Assembly (NCBI GenBank): GCA_965224275.1
Contig: CBDCYR010000009.1
Coordinates: 418,275 to 482,274 of the forward strand
Direction of reading: 5' to 3'
Length of the DNA: 64,000 nt
Origin: CAUZWH01 sp965224275
GTDB taxonomy: Bacteria; Pseudomonadota; Alphaproteobacteria; SHVV01
Positions 44,940 to 54,299 of this stretch are shown one piece after another; the stretch's first letter is position 1; each line of letters begins with the position of its first letter. Made by a program: the position numbers and the translations under genes. The notes beneath the pieces were generated by a model. That model made no database searches and had not been told where the DNA came from. It saw only the letters and a list, made by a program, of their open reading frames with translations.

Positions 44940-44978
44940 TCAACCATCCTAGTGGATTCCATCCACTAGGATAGTTGA
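44940..44978. repeat. Dispersed palindromic repeat, copy 3 (most complete)
   Basis: Arms of 17 bases (44940-44956 and 44962-44978) pair with one mismatch around ttcca; the inner 11 bases (atcctagtgga) pair perfectly. The core tagtggattccatccacta recurs at 14-33 and, inverted, at 7262-7282. It lies between the BNFR and DUF1800 genes and could act as a terminator-like hairpin or operator. Confidence 0.8.
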
Positions 44979-45029
44979 TTGCGGCGGATCGAGGCTCGTC
45001 CTTGCATAGCGGGGATCAGTGAATATCGA

Positions 45030-46361
45030 ATGATCGGGTCGGACGCATATATCGCTGCCAATCGCTTTGGCCTCGGCGCCAACGGCCGGGACATGGCGGT
45101 TATCGCGTCGGATCCCCGCGCCTGGTTGCGCCAACAACTCGCGATTTCGCAATCACTATCACCGCATCTCAGCGGACTCGAGGCTGCCGCAACCAATCTT
45201 CTGAAGTTCTATGCAGCCCAGCAAAACGGTGCAGCTGAGATCCAGACGCTCTTTCAAACCACCTATCGAGAGATCTATTTTCGCGAAGTGATCGCCCGCA
45301 CCCAGGCCATGATGGGTAGCGAAAGTCCGTTCCGCGAGCGGCTGGTGATGTTCTGGAGCAACCATTTTACCGTGTCCGCGACTCGGCCCATCGTCGCCGC
45401 GCTGGCCGGCGCTTTCGAACGCGAAGCAATCCGGCCGCATGTCACCGGTCGTTTTGCCGACATGCTCGTGGCCGCGACCAAGCATCCGGCAATGATCCTC
45501 TACCTCGACAATGCCCTGTCAATCGGCCCAAATTCTCGTGCCGGTCGCTTCCTCAATCGTGGGCTTAATGAGAATCTAGCGCGCGAGATACTCGAGCTGC
45601 ATACGCTTGGAGTCGACGCAGGCTACGGCCAGCACGATGTGCTTGCGCTGGCGAAATTGATCACGGGCTGGAGCCTCGCTCGACCTGGCCGCCAACCCAA
45701 TCCCGGCCAATTTCATTTTCATCTGCGCGCCCACGAACCGGGCGCAAAGGTTTTGTTGGGGACCACCTACGATCAGGGCGGGATCGAGGAGGGCGAAGCA
45801 GCGCTCCACGCTTTGGCACGGCATCCGGCGACCGCGCATCATATTGCGCGCAAGTTTGCCCGCCATTTCGTCGCTGACGAACCGGCTGAAGCGCTGGTCC
45901 GCGACCTCTCGGGCATATTTACCGAATCAGACGGTGATCTCTCGGCGTTGGCCGAAGCGGTGATCGATCGTCCTGACGCCTGGCGCGAGCCGCACGCCAA
46001 ATATAAGACGCCCTACGAATTCGCCCTATCGGTGCTGCGCGCAACGGGATTTTCGGGCAACCCCCGACGCCTGGTCGGATCGTTCAACGAGCTCGGTCAG
46101 TTGCCATTTCGGGCGCCCTCACCGGCCGGCTGGCCGGATGTCGCCACCGCGTGGGCCGGACCCGAAGCCGTTGTGCGGCGGGCCGAGTGGTCGTTGGCTG
46201 TTGCGCATCGGGTGGCCGGTAGCGCCCAGCCGCTTCGACTGTTGGACACGACTCTGGGGCCGCTTGCCTCGGTGCGCACCCGCCAAGCGGTTGAGAGCGC
46301 AGAAAGCCCCGCCCGCGGCGTTGCGCTGTTGTTTGCGAGCCCTGAATTTCAGAGGCGATGA
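45030..46361 (+). CDS. DUF1800 family protein
   Basis: A 443-residue protein matching the DUF1800 pattern: IAANRFGLGA at the N terminus, REVIARTQAMMGSESPFRER, FWSNHFTVS, ARELLELHTLG-like (here AREILELHTLG), ALAKLITGWS and ARKFARHFV. Members are found paired with DUF1501 proteins, possibly in export or surface processing. The start at 45030 is the first residue of the conserved region; a TTG at 44979 would extend it into the palindrome. Its stop overlaps the next ATG. Confidence 0.88.
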   Translation: MIGSDAYIAANRFGLGANGRDMAVIASDPRAWLRQQLAISQSLSPHLSGLEAAATNLLKFYAAQQNGAAEIQTLFQTTYREIYFREVIARTQAMMGSESPFRERLVMFWSNHFTVSATRPIVAALAGAFEREAIRPHVTGRFADMLVAATKHPAMILYLDNALSIGPNSRAGRFLNRGLNENLAREILELHTLGVDAGYGQHDVLALAKLITGWSLARPGRQPNPGQFHFHLRAHEPGAKVLLGTTYDQGGIEEGEAALHALARHPATAHHIARKFARHFVADEPAEALVRDLSGIFTESDGDLSALAEAVIDRPDAWREPHAKYKTPYEFALSVLRATGFSGNPRRLVGSFNELGQLPFRAPSPAGWPDVATAWAGPEAVVRRAEWSLAVAHRVAGSAQPLRLLDTTLGPLASVRTRQAVESAESPARGVALLFASPEFQRR

Positions 46362-47590
46362 CGATGATGGGAAACCCGCTCTCCCGACGCCGCGTGTTGC
46401 AGAGTACCGCTGCTTTGGCGGCGACCAGCGCTCTGGCGAGTATTGGCCGGTCCGCGCGCGCTGACACAGATAAAGAGAAACGGCTCGTTGTTATCTTCTT
46501 GCGTGGTGGTCTCGACGGTTTGGCCGCAGCGCCGCCGTTTGGCGATCCTGCTTATCGTGCAACCCGTTCGAACCTGGCACTGGCGCCACCCGGTGAGGCG
46601 GACGGCATCATCGACCTTGATGGGTTCTTTGGCCTTCATCCGACGCTATCACCGCTACTGCCGTTCTATCGTCGGGGTGAACTCCTGATTGTGCATGCGC
46701 TCGCCAGTACGCATCGGGGCCGCTCGCATTTCGACGCCCAGAATCTGATCGAGAACGGCACGGCAATACCTTATGGCGCCGAAGACGGATGGCTCAATCG
46801 GGCGCTTGGTTTGCTTGATGCCAAAGGACACAAGCTCGGCTTGGCCGTCGGTGCGGGCATCCCCCTGCTGATCCGTGGCGATACCCCGATCGCCACCTGG
46901 TCGCCAACCATCCTGCCGGCCGCAGATGCGGGCTTTCTCATGCAACTGGCCAATCTCTACGCTGAAGATCCGTTGCTGGGCCCAGCCTTGGCGGAGGGAA
47001 TCAACGCCCAGGGCACCGCGGCCAATTTGATGGATGACAGCCGTGGCGGGGCGGCCGGTGCCCGGCGGGGCTTGAAAGCGTTTCAAGTCAATGTTCGTGC
47101 CGCCGGTGAGTTGCTCGCCGCATCGGCGGGACCGCGAGTCGCCGTGCTCGAGTTGGGTGGTTGGGATACGCATGCTTTGCAAGGAACCACCGACGGTCGC
47201 TTGAACTACTACCTCGAGGCCCTGGCGGAAAGCCTGGTCACGTTGCGCGCGGCGCTTGCCGACGCGTGGCAGTCTTCCGTGGTTTTGGTGATGACGGAGT
47301 TTGGCCGCACTGTCGCACCGAACGGGACCGGGGGCACCGACCACGGAACCGGCGGTGCTGCTCTGCTCGCCGGCGGTGCCGTTGCCGGCGGACGTGTCGT
47401 GTCCGATTGGCCGGGACTCGCCGACGACCAGCTGTTGGAGGGGCGGGACCTGCGACCGACGATCGAAACCAGAGCCGTCTTCAAGGGGCTGCTGCGCGAC
47501 CAACTCGGCGTGGCGGAATCCGCTATCGAAGATTACGTATTTCCGCAAAGTCGTGGGGTTCACCCATTGCCCGGGCTGGTCAGGCTCTAA
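46358..47590 (+). CDS. DUF1501 family protein, Tat-exported
   Basis: A 410-residue protein of the sulfatase/alkaline-phosphatase-like DUF1501 family. A twin-arginine leader (SRRRVLQSTAALAATSALA) precedes VVIFLRGGLDGL, HPTLSPLLPFYRRGEL, STHRGRSHFDAQNLIENG, ELGGWDTHALQ and VMTEFGRTVAPNGTGGTDHG, a plausible metal site. The start overlaps the DUF1800 stop, so the two are translationally coupled, as is usual for this pair. Molecular function is unknown; export by Tat suggests folding with a cofactor in the cytoplasm. Confidence 0.9.
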   Translation: MTMMGNPLSRRRVLQSTAALAATSALASIGRSARADTDKEKRLVVIFLRGGLDGLAAAPPFGDPAYRATRSNLALAPPGEADGIIDLDGFFGLHPTLSPLLPFYRRGELLIVHALASTHRGRSHFDAQNLIENGTAIPYGAEDGWLNRALGLLDAKGHKLGLAVGAGIPLLIRGDTPIATWSPTILPAADAGFLMQLANLYAEDPLLGPALAEGINAQGTAANLMDDSRGGAAGARRGLKAFQVNVRAAGELLAASAGPRVAVLELGGWDTHALQGTTDGRLNYYLEALAESLVTLRAALADAWQSSVVLVMTEFGRTVAPNGTGGTDHGTGGAALLAGGAVAGGRVVSDWPGLADDQLLEGRDLRPTIETRAVFKGLLRDQLGVAESAIEDYVFPQSRGVHPLPGLVRL

Positions 47591-47662
47591 CCGAATCGTT
47601 GAAGTCGACCCGCAAGTCGCGCACATTGTCGCGCCTGGAAATTACGTTTGGCCGATCACAAC

Positions 47663-47887
47663 ATGGCGCAACTTCTGCATTTCGTCTTTGGCGGCAAAGT
47701 GAAGGATCCCCGCGGGGTAGATTTCACCAACCTGAACACGCTGGAGTTGGTCGGCGTGTTTCCTAATTACCAGACGGCCTATGAAGCGTGGCGCGGCAAA
47801 AGCCAGGCGTCGATCGATGATGCCTTCACCAAATATGTCATTGTCCACCTGCATCGGATGTTCGAGCCGGAGATTTCCGAGGACTGA
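47663..47887 (+). CDS. DUF4170-like small protein
   Basis: A 74-residue protein with FVFGGKVKDPRGVDF, LELVGVFPNYQTAYEAWR and YVIVHLHRMFEPE, which fits the small alphaproteobacterial DUF4170 family of unknown function. The start is uncertain: ATG 47663 is taken, and TTG 47648 would add five residues. Neither has a clear ribosome site. It follows the DUF1501 gene by 72 bases. Confidence 0.75.
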   Translation: MAQLLHFVFGGKVKDPRGVDFTNLNTLELVGVFPNYQTAYEAWRGKSQASIDDAFTKYVIVHLHRMFEPEISED

Positions 47888-48123
47888 GGCCAAAGATAGT
47901 TGGGCAACCGCGTGATGTTGGTTCCCAGATCTGTGCGGCTCGTTGGGTGAGGGGACTATTGAAAAGGGCGAGTGGCCTGGTTAGTTGCGGTTTCTACGCC
48001 TCCGGCTAATGGCGTCCATGGAGGCGGTGGGCAGCGTCGACCGTGGTTTGCCACGATTAAACCCCTTGGGCATACTCGCGCGCCGTTAAGACGCGCGGCA
48101 ATCACCACCATGAGGACAGTTCG

Positions 48124-49716
48124 ATGCGCAATTTCCAGTTGCCGGGACGGTCGACCGTCCACGCCCAGAATGGCGTTGCCGCGACATCCCATCCCCTGGC
48201 GACACTTGCGGCAATCGATACGTTGAAGCGGGGCGGCAATGCCATCGACGCAGCGGTTACGGCAGGGGCGGTGCTGGCGGTCGTCGAGCCCCAATCAACC
48301 GGTATCGGTGGCGATTGCTTCTTGCTGTATGCCAAGGGCGGTGGCAGCGATGTGGTCGGTCTCAATGGTTCGGGCCAGGCTCCGGCGGCGGCGGCAACCG
48401 AGTGGTATATCGAGCAGGGGTTTGACCATATTCCGTTTATGCACAGTCCCCATTGCGTCACCGTACCGGGTGCGATCGATGCCTGGGATCGCCTGCTCAA
48501 AGACCATGGAACACAAACCCTCGGTGAGGTTCTGGCGCCGGCTATCGACTACGCTGTCAACGGATTTGCGGTGGCCCCGCGCGTCGCCCACGACTGGGAG
48601 CGTTCGGTCGAGAAGCTATCGTGGGATGCCACGACCAGAGCCGTTTATCTACCCGGTGGCGAGGCGCCGCGGATCGGCGACATCCACAAACAAGAACGCC
48701 TGGGTGAGACCCTCCAGGCGATCGCCGAGGGCGGGCGCGATGCGTTCTATAGCGGCGACATCGCGCGCGACATGGTCGACTATTTGAACGGGCTCGGTGG
48801 GTTGCACACCTTGGATGATTTTGCCGCGTGCCAAGCGACCTATGTGACACCGATTTCGACCACCTATCGGGGCCACGAGGTGTTGCAGATTCCGCCCAAC
48901 GGCCAAGGCATCACGGTATTGCTGATGCTCAACATGCTTGCCGATTTCGATCTGGCGGCGCTCGATCCGCTCGGCGTCGAGCGCTTGCACCTTGAGGCCG
49001 AAGCGACGCGCCTCGCCTATCGCATGCGTGATTCGATGATTGCTGACCCGGCTCAGGCCGAAGTCCCGATTGACGAGATCCTATCGCCTGAATTTGCCGA
49101 TAAATTACGCGCCAATATCAACCGCGGCAAAGCGCTGAACGACTGGGATGTAATGAACATCCCGCTGCACGAAGACACCATCTACCTCAGCGTGGTCGAC
49201 AAAGATCGCAATACGGTGTCCTTCATCAACTCCCTATTTGCCGGATTCGGTTCGGGCTTAACAGCGCCTCAAAGCGGTGTCCTGCTTCAGAATCGAGGCT
49301 CCGGATTTGTCGTCGACCCAACCCACCCCAACGCGATCGCGCCGGGAAAACGGCCATTTCATACGATTATCCCGGGTATGGTGCGCAAAGACGGACGGGC
49401 CTATATGTCCTACGGCGTGATGGGCGGGCACTTCCAACCGGTCGGCCATACCCATCTGCTGACCAATGTCATCGATTATGGAATGGACCTGCAAGAAGGT
49501 CTTGATCTCGCCCGTGGATTCCACTTTGGCGGAGAATTTCTGCTCGAGGCAGGAATCAGTGACGATGTTGCCCAAGGTCTCGCCGATCTCGGCCACAACA
49601 TCGCGCGCACGGACTGGCCGCAGGGCGGCGGGCAAGCGATCCGTCTGCACTGGGATCAAGGCACCCTGGAGGCCGGGTCGGAGCCTCGCAAGGACGGCTG
49701 TGCGCTCGGCTATTGA
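48124..49716 (+). CDS. Gamma-glutamyltransferase family protein
   Basis: A 530-residue Ntn-hydrolase precursor. Conserved blocks are GGNAIDAAVTAGAVLAVVEP, GIGGDCFLLYA, QIPPNGQGITVLLMLNML and GFGSGLTAPQSGVLLQNRGS. The self-processing Thr is expected in EDTIYLSVVDKDRN, where the canonical enzyme has TTH. No signal peptide is evident, so a cytoplasmic role, as in bacterial acylase-like or cephalosporin-acylase-type members, is possible. A gagga ribosome site precedes the ATG. The 236 bases upstream hold no gene. Confidence 0.9.
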   Translation: MRNFQLPGRSTVHAQNGVAATSHPLATLAAIDTLKRGGNAIDAAVTAGAVLAVVEPQSTGIGGDCFLLYAKGGGSDVVGLNGSGQAPAAAATEWYIEQGFDHIPFMHSPHCVTVPGAIDAWDRLLKDHGTQTLGEVLAPAIDYAVNGFAVAPRVAHDWERSVEKLSWDATTRAVYLPGGEAPRIGDIHKQERLGETLQAIAEGGRDAFYSGDIARDMVDYLNGLGGLHTLDDFAACQATYVTPISTTYRGHEVLQIPPNGQGITVLLMLNMLADFDLAALDPLGVERLHLEAEATRLAYRMRDSMIADPAQAEVPIDEILSPEFADKLRANINRGKALNDWDVMNIPLHEDTIYLSVVDKDRNTVSFINSLFAGFGSGLTAPQSGVLLQNRGSGFVVDPTHPNAIAPGKRPFHTIIPGMVRKDGRAYMSYGVMGGHFQPVGHTHLLTNVIDYGMDLQEGLDLARGFHFGGEFLLEAGISDDVAQGLADLGHNIARTDWPQGGGQAIRLHWDQGTLEAGSEPRKDGCALGY

Positions 49717-49728
49717 GGCACGCTCGTT

Positions 49729-50022
49729 CTAGGTTTCAGGCGTGCTCTTGATCAGATTAGGGCGCGAACGCCAGCCGTTGCCGGCGACCTCCGCACAGCT
49801 ACGCCCTTGAGGAGTGGTAACGATCAGGGTCCAAGACCCATTTCGCGAAACCAGGACCTCCACCCGATTGCCTGCGGCCGTCGTGCCGGACGCGGTGGGC
49901 ACCTCACGATAGGTATCGCGCAGATACTCTATGAGATCGTTATGCGGTGCACAGAGTGTTTCAGCGGACGCCGATTCAATCGAAAATACCAGTACTGGTA
50001 GAAACGTAACGACGCGAAGCAT
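49729..50022 (-). CDS. Small exported protein, unknown function
   Basis: A 97-residue protein with a signal peptide (LRVVTFLPVLVFSIESASA, cleavage before ETLC). The mature part has a cysteine near each end (ETLCAPHND and GRSCAEVAGNGW), which could form a disulfide in the periplasm. The C-terminal pattern, SWTLIVTTPQGRSC, is typical of small alphaproteobacterial periplasmic proteins of unknown role. A good ribosome site (agggaag) precedes the ATG. It converges with the gamma-glutamyltransferase gene. Confidence 0.75.
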   Translation of the reverse strand: MLRVVTFLPVLVFSIESASAETLCAPHNDLIEYLRDTYREVPTASGTTAAGNRVEVLVSRNGSWTLIVTTPQGRSCAEVAGNGWRSRPNLIKSTPET

Positions 50023-50152
50023 TGGTCTTCCCTTTCAATCGTACGTTTCCTCTCCTGAAGGGCTTCTTGCTTGAGCCGTTTCATTTGTTTTGTTATCGGA
50101 AAAATATACTGATTCAAAGGGGTTATGACAATAGCGTCGTAGATGGCGCCCG

Positions 50153-51136
50153 CTAGAGAGCTTCGTAGGTGCCGGCTTCGCGTGCGCGGCATACTACCAA
50201 TGCGTGTATTAAATCGATCGTCGGCGTGGCGACGTCAACCCGCCGGCCGAGCTCCTGAACCGCGGTTACCAACGCATCTATTTCCATCGGCCGGCCGCGT
50301 TCAAGGTCTTGCATCATCGAGGTTTTATGGGCGCCGACATCAGCGGCACCTTGCATTCGCTTGTCGACATCGATGGGAAAGCTGATGCCGAGTTTCTCAG
50401 CGATGGTTTGAGCTTCTATCATCATGGCGCGCGCCACCGTGCGCGTGGCGGGATCGGTGGCCATGGTTTCGAGCGTGGCATGGGTGAGCACGCTGATCGG
50501 GTTGAACGTCAAGTTGCCCCACAGCTTCATCCAAATTTCAGCTCGAATATTGGGCCTCACGGGGGCGCGAAACCCGGCCCCAACCAATATTTTCGCCAAG
50601 TGCTGAATACGCTCTGAACGGCTGCCATCGGGTTCACCGAGGGTGAAGCGGTCGCCGTCGACGTGCTGGATGACGCCGGGTTCGACAACCTCACAGGCCG
50701 GGTAAACGACACAGCCGATGGCCCGCTCGGGGCCCAACAAATCCCACAAGCGGCCGCCGGGGTCGACACTTTCGAGGCGGGTGTCCTGCAGCGGCCCTGG
50801 AAACGCATAGAAATACCACCACGGGACGCCATTAACCGCGAAGATGATCGCGGTATCAGGGCCAAGCAGCGGCTGCATCGGTTCGGCCATAGCGGCAATG
50901 GAATGCGCCTTGAGGGTGACGAACACGTAATCCTGGGGTCCGGCGTCGGCCGGGTCGTTGGTTGCGGTCGGGGTGGCGTGACGCTCCTCGCCGCCAATAC
51001 GAAGCCGCAAACCATCTTTCTGCATCGCGGCGAGGTGCGGCCCGCGTGCGATCAGGGTGACATCTTCGCCCGCGAGACTGAGACCCGCCCCCAGGTAGCC
51101 CCCGATGGCGCCGGCTCCGACGATGCCTATTTTCAC
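50153..51136 (-). CDS. 2-dehydropantoate 2-reductase family (PanE/ApbA-like)
   Basis: A 327-residue NAD(P)-dependent ketoacid reductase. The Rossmann motif GAGAIGG lies at residues 7-13. The catalytic-Lys region appears as IWMKLWGNLTFNPISVLT, and the C-terminal helix has SMMQDLERGRPMEIDALV. The GTG start overlaps the stop of the upstream acyl-CoA ligase gene (GTGA), so they form an operon. That pairing suggests a catabolic ketoacid or hydroxyacid role rather than pantothenate synthesis. Confidence 0.9.
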   Translation of the reverse strand: MKIGIVGAGAIGGYLGAGLSLAGEDVTLIARGPHLAAMQKDGLRLRIGGEERHATPTATNDPADAGPQDYVFVTLKAHSIAAMAEPMQPLLGPDTAIIFAVNGVPWWYFYAFPGPLQDTRLESVDPGGRLWDLLGPERAIGCVVYPACEVVEPGVIQHVDGDRFTLGEPDGSRSERIQHLAKILVGAGFRAPVRPNIRAEIWMKLWGNLTFNPISVLTHATLETMATDPATRTVARAMMIEAQTIAEKLGISFPIDVDKRMQGAADVGAHKTSMMQDLERGRPMEIDALVTAVQELGRRVDVATPTIDLIHALVVCRAREAGTYEAL

Positions 51137-52686
51137 GCCGCCGGCTCCGCGCCTTCCGTCAATCCGAGCTTCTCGGCCAAACCGATGCGTTGCACTTTGC
51201 CGGTCGCTCCCTTGGGAATTTCATCAAGGATCAGCACCTTGCGAGGAACCTTAAAGTCGGCCAAGCGCTCAGATGCAAAGTCACGAATTTCGTTGCCTGT
51301 AACGGTCGCGCCGTCGTTGAGAACAACCGCTGCGCCAACTTCTTCCCCCAGTTTTGCATGCGGGATCGCGAACGTTACCACCTGCGCGACCGCGGGATGG
51401 TCGAGCAGGATTTCATCGACTTCGCGCGGCGATATCTTCTCGCCGCCGCGGTTGATGATTTCCTTCAGGCGCCCGGTGATCGTCAGATAGCCCTGGTCGT
51501 CGATCCGGCCTTGATCGCCGGTGCGGAACCAGCCGTTGGTGAACGCCTCGGCGTTGGCTTTGGGGTTGCTTTCATAGCCCAGCGTGACGTTGGGACCCTG
51601 GATGACGATTTCACCGATCTCACCGGCGGCCAGCAATTCGCCGGACTGGTCCATCACCGCAACGTCTGGACCGGCAGCGACCCCCACGGTGCCCGGCTTG
51701 CGCGGTTTGGGCGGTAACGGGTTGCTCGCCATCTGGTGCGCCGCTTCGGTCATGCCGTAGGATTCGATGACCGGTGCACTGAATACGTCCTCGAGATCGG
51801 CCATCACCTGCGGTGGCAGCGACGCGCTGGACGATCGAACGAAACGTAACGGCACCTTGTCGATGGTTCCCCCGTTGCGGCCGGCGCGGCTCAGAATCGC
51901 CTGATGCATGGTGGGGACGGCGGTGTACCAGGTTGGTACACACTCAGCCATCCAGCTGAAGAAGCGCAGCGCATTGAAGCCCGGCGTGCAGTGCACCGAT
52001 GCCCCTGCACCCAAGCTCGATAGGGTCGCCGCGATAAGACCGTGGATGTGAAACAGCGGCATTACGTTGAGGCAGCGATCGCTCGCGGCGAGCTGGAGTG
52101 TGGTGCGAATATTGGCAGCCGAGGCGCAGATGTTGGCATGGGTCAACGGCACTATTTTCGGGCGCGATGTTGTGCCCGAAGTATGCAGAACCAGCGCTTC
52201 GTCGTCGGGCTCTGCGAGGCCGGTTGGTTTCGCAGCTATTCCAGTTCGGCCCGACAGCGTGAACGAGCCGGCGGGCGCGTTGGCGGTCGTGTTGAGTTCT
52301 AGGATCGGGATATTGCGCTCGCGTGCGACGTCGAGGGCGGGCGAGGTTGATCCGCTATCGATGATCAAAGCCTTGGCGTTGAGGTCGGAGAGGTAAAAAT
52401 CTAACTCGTCCTTGCGATAAGCAGGATTGAGCGGGGCCGTGCTACAGCCGCTGGCAACCGCAACAAAGCTAGCCGCCATTTCGGGGCCGTTGGGCAGCAC
52501 GATGGCAATGCGATCGCCGCGGCCCAAGCCCAAACCGTTGAGCGTTTCTACGGTGCGCGCCGCGAGTGCTTTAAGACCAGCAAAATCCAACGGCGTGCGT
52601 TCGGGTGCCCCGATCGACGGGTCACGATCGGCGCCCGTACGCAACAACTCGAACATCGTCCTACTTGCCATCATCGCCGTTGCCAT
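51133..52686 (-). CDS. Acyl-CoA synthetase (AMP-forming)
   Basis: A 517-residue adenylate-forming ligase. The P-loop is LHTSGTTSRPKIVPLTH, the A5 motif YGMTEAAHQM, A7 GWFRTGDQG, A8 GRLKEIINRGGEKISP and the C-terminal catalytic Lys in PKGATGKVQR. It activates a carboxylic acid to its CoA thioester in the cytoplasm; the substrate is unknown. Several ATG codons cluster at the start (52686, 52674, 52671). It is the first gene of an operon with the PanE-like reductase. Confidence 0.9.
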   Translation of the reverse strand: MATAMMASRTMFELLRTGADRDPSIGAPERTPLDFAGLKALAARTVETLNGLGLGRGDRIAIVLPNGPEMAASFVAVASGCSTAPLNPAYRKDELDFYLSDLNAKALIIDSGSTSPALDVARERNIPILELNTTANAPAGSFTLSGRTGIAAKPTGLAEPDDEALVLHTSGTTSRPKIVPLTHANICASAANIRTTLQLAASDRCLNVMPLFHIHGLIAATLSSLGAGASVHCTPGFNALRFFSWMAECVPTWYTAVPTMHQAILSRAGRNGGTIDKVPLRFVRSSSASLPPQVMADLEDVFSAPVIESYGMTEAAHQMASNPLPPKPRKPGTVGVAAGPDVAVMDQSGELLAAGEIGEIVIQGPNVTLGYESNPKANAEAFTNGWFRTGDQGRIDDQGYLTITGRLKEIINRGGEKISPREVDEILLDHPAVAQVVTFAIPHAKLGEEVGAAVVLNDGATVTGNEIRDFASERLADFKVPRKVLILDEIPKGATGKVQRIGLAEKLGLTEGAEPAA

Positions 52687-52849
52687 GAGCCCTGCTCGTC
52701 GTTAGTTGCTGCGTTGTTTTGGGGCGTGCGGATGGCGGGCGACATAGCACAAATTACGATGACGTCACAGGGACTGGTCGCCAAATGGGGTATTCCGCGA
52801 TCCCATCCGACGTATCCGCTCCGGACACAGCGGTAGATCGCTTAGCCTT

Positions 52850-53307
52850 TTACGTGCGCAACTCGACCGGCGGGGTGGATCCGATGAAGGCGTCGGTTCG
52901 CGACGTCGTGGCCTCGTAGGCGGCGATCCCGCGTTCGAACGCGTTGGTGGAGGCTCGTGGTGCGGATTGTTGGCCCAGAACCTGGGCGACAAAAACGCTA
53001 GACGGTGACACCAAGGCGTCGTCGATTGAGTCGGTATCGGCGCCAGCGTTAGGGAAGGGGATAACTTTCCCACGATTTCGGCCGGCCGTATCGCTTTCGA
53101 CCTGCGGCCGCCCGCGTTTGGCTATCGGTGGATTAGGCGTACGTCGGGGGTCACGCACCAACCGTTCGCTTTGCGGAAGTCGGGCGCGTAGTTGTTCCTG
53201 CTGTTGCCGCCCAAACTCTTCGGACGGTTGCACCAAAGCGGGAACAGTCGGTGCCGTAGGTGACGTTGGCGGCGCCTCCGAACCGCCAGCGCGGCAATCG
53301 TCGTCAC
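52850..53307 (-). pseudogene. Hypothetical protein gene with probable early frameshift
   Basis: The minus frame reads PTVPALVQPSEEFGRQQQEQ, later RGKVIPFPNAG and ending AAYEATTSRTDAFIGS then TPPVELRT, a pattern seen in uncharacterised alphaproteobacterial proteins. It has no start codon in frame. A GTG at 53307 with gggaga upstream gives MTTIAALA in the next frame, so a one-base indel near 53285 probably joins the two. It lies beside the IS5 array but the array does not cut it. Sequencing error is an alternative. Confidence 0.5.
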
Positions 53308-53364
53308 GGCAAGTTCTCCCCAGTGAGCCGAACCTTACGGCCCTGTCGGTAAAGTTTTTGTTAA

Positions 53365-54296
53365 GAGTCCGACTCGAAACTCTATGTTTGATAACAGTAC
53401 CTTGCGAGCCGCCTTGTGAGGAGTCGGATGTTGGCGACAAGAATCCATGCCTGTGCGGAGGCGATTGATTTCTCCCAATCCTTGGCCAGTCGACGGCATC
53501 GGTTGAGCCAGGCGAAGGTCCTCTCGACGACCCATCGTCTGGGCAGGAGCTCGAAGCCCTGGGCGGTGTCTGAGCGCTTGATGATCTCGAGCTTCCAGCG
53601 GCCGATGTCCTCAAGGGCGCCCTCGAGTTTCGGTCCCGCGTAGGCGGCGTCGGCGAAGAGGTGACGCAGCCGGGGGAAGCGATGACGGATCGATTTGAGG
53701 ACCTCGGGCGCGCCGTCGCGGTCCTGGATATCGGCTGCGTGCACGATCAGGCCGACCAGCAGGCCGAGTGTATCGGTGACGATGTGACGCTTGCGGCCCT
53801 TGATCTTCTTGCCCGCGTCATAGCCCCGAACACCACCGCTTTCCGTGGTTTTCACGCTCTGGCTGTCGATCACCCCGGCGCTCGGGCCGGCCTCGCGTCC
53901 TTCCAGCTCCCGGGCCGCCATGACCAGGTAATGGTTGATGCTCTCCAGCAGGCCGTTGGAGCGCCAGTCGTAGAAATAGCGCTGGACCGTGGAAGGCGGA
54001 GGGAAGTCGTTCGGCAACATCGCCCACTGGCAGCCCGTCGAGGCCATGTACATGACCGCATCCATGACATGGCGCAGGTCCGTCGTCCTCGGCCGGCCGA
54101 TCTTCTTGCGCGGCGGCATGAGCGGCGCGATCAACGCCCACTCTCGATCCGTCAGGTCGCTTGCGTAGCGCCCGCCACGGCGCTCATAATTCGGGCGAGT
54201 GATTTCGGTCCACATGTTGTGCCTCCTCGTTTGCTTTGACACAACCGAGTAAGCCACAACCGACTGAAATCACTCAACTAGTTTCGGGTTGGCCTC
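53365..54296 (-). mobile_element. IS5-family element, tandem copy 1
   Basis: A 932-base element. The terminal inverted repeats, gagtccgactcgaaact and (inward from the right) gaggccaacccgaaact, match at 14 of 17 positions. TAA flanks it on both sides, a 3-base target of the kind used by the IS1031-type subgroup. Confidence 0.9.
53382..54215 (-). CDS. IS5-family transposase, copy 1
   Basis: A 277-residue DDE transposase with N-terminal LTDREWALIAPLMPP and catalytic D117 (GVIDSQSV), D189 (LFADAAYAG) and E231 (VVERTFAWLNR). The start at 54215 has a gaggagg ribosome site, so the open frame extending to 54257 is not used. It differs from the other copies by Tyr96 instead of His. Confidence 0.92.
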   Translation of the reverse strand: MWTEITRPNYERRGGRYASDLTDREWALIAPLMPPRKKIGRPRTTDLRHVMDAVMYMASTGCQWAMLPNDFPPPSTVQRYFYDWRSNGLLESINHYLVMAARELEGREAGPSAGVIDSQSVKTTESGGVRGYDAGKKIKGRKRHIVTDTLGLLVGLIVHAADIQDRDGAPEVLKSIRHRFPRLRHLFADAAYAGPKLEGALEDIGRWKLEIIKRSDTAQGFELLPRRWVVERTFAWLNRCRRLAKDWEKSIASAQAWILVANIRLLTRRLARYCYQT

Positions 54297-54299
54297 TAA

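Noticed and set aside
49513..49525. gtggattccact inside the gamma-glutamyltransferase gene as a fourth palindrome copy
   Set aside because: Only the central part matches and it is coding; likely chance.
53661..54239. 192-codon plus-strand frame repeated in each IS5 copy
   Set aside because: Identical in all copies only because the IS is repeated; antisense to the transposase with no motif.
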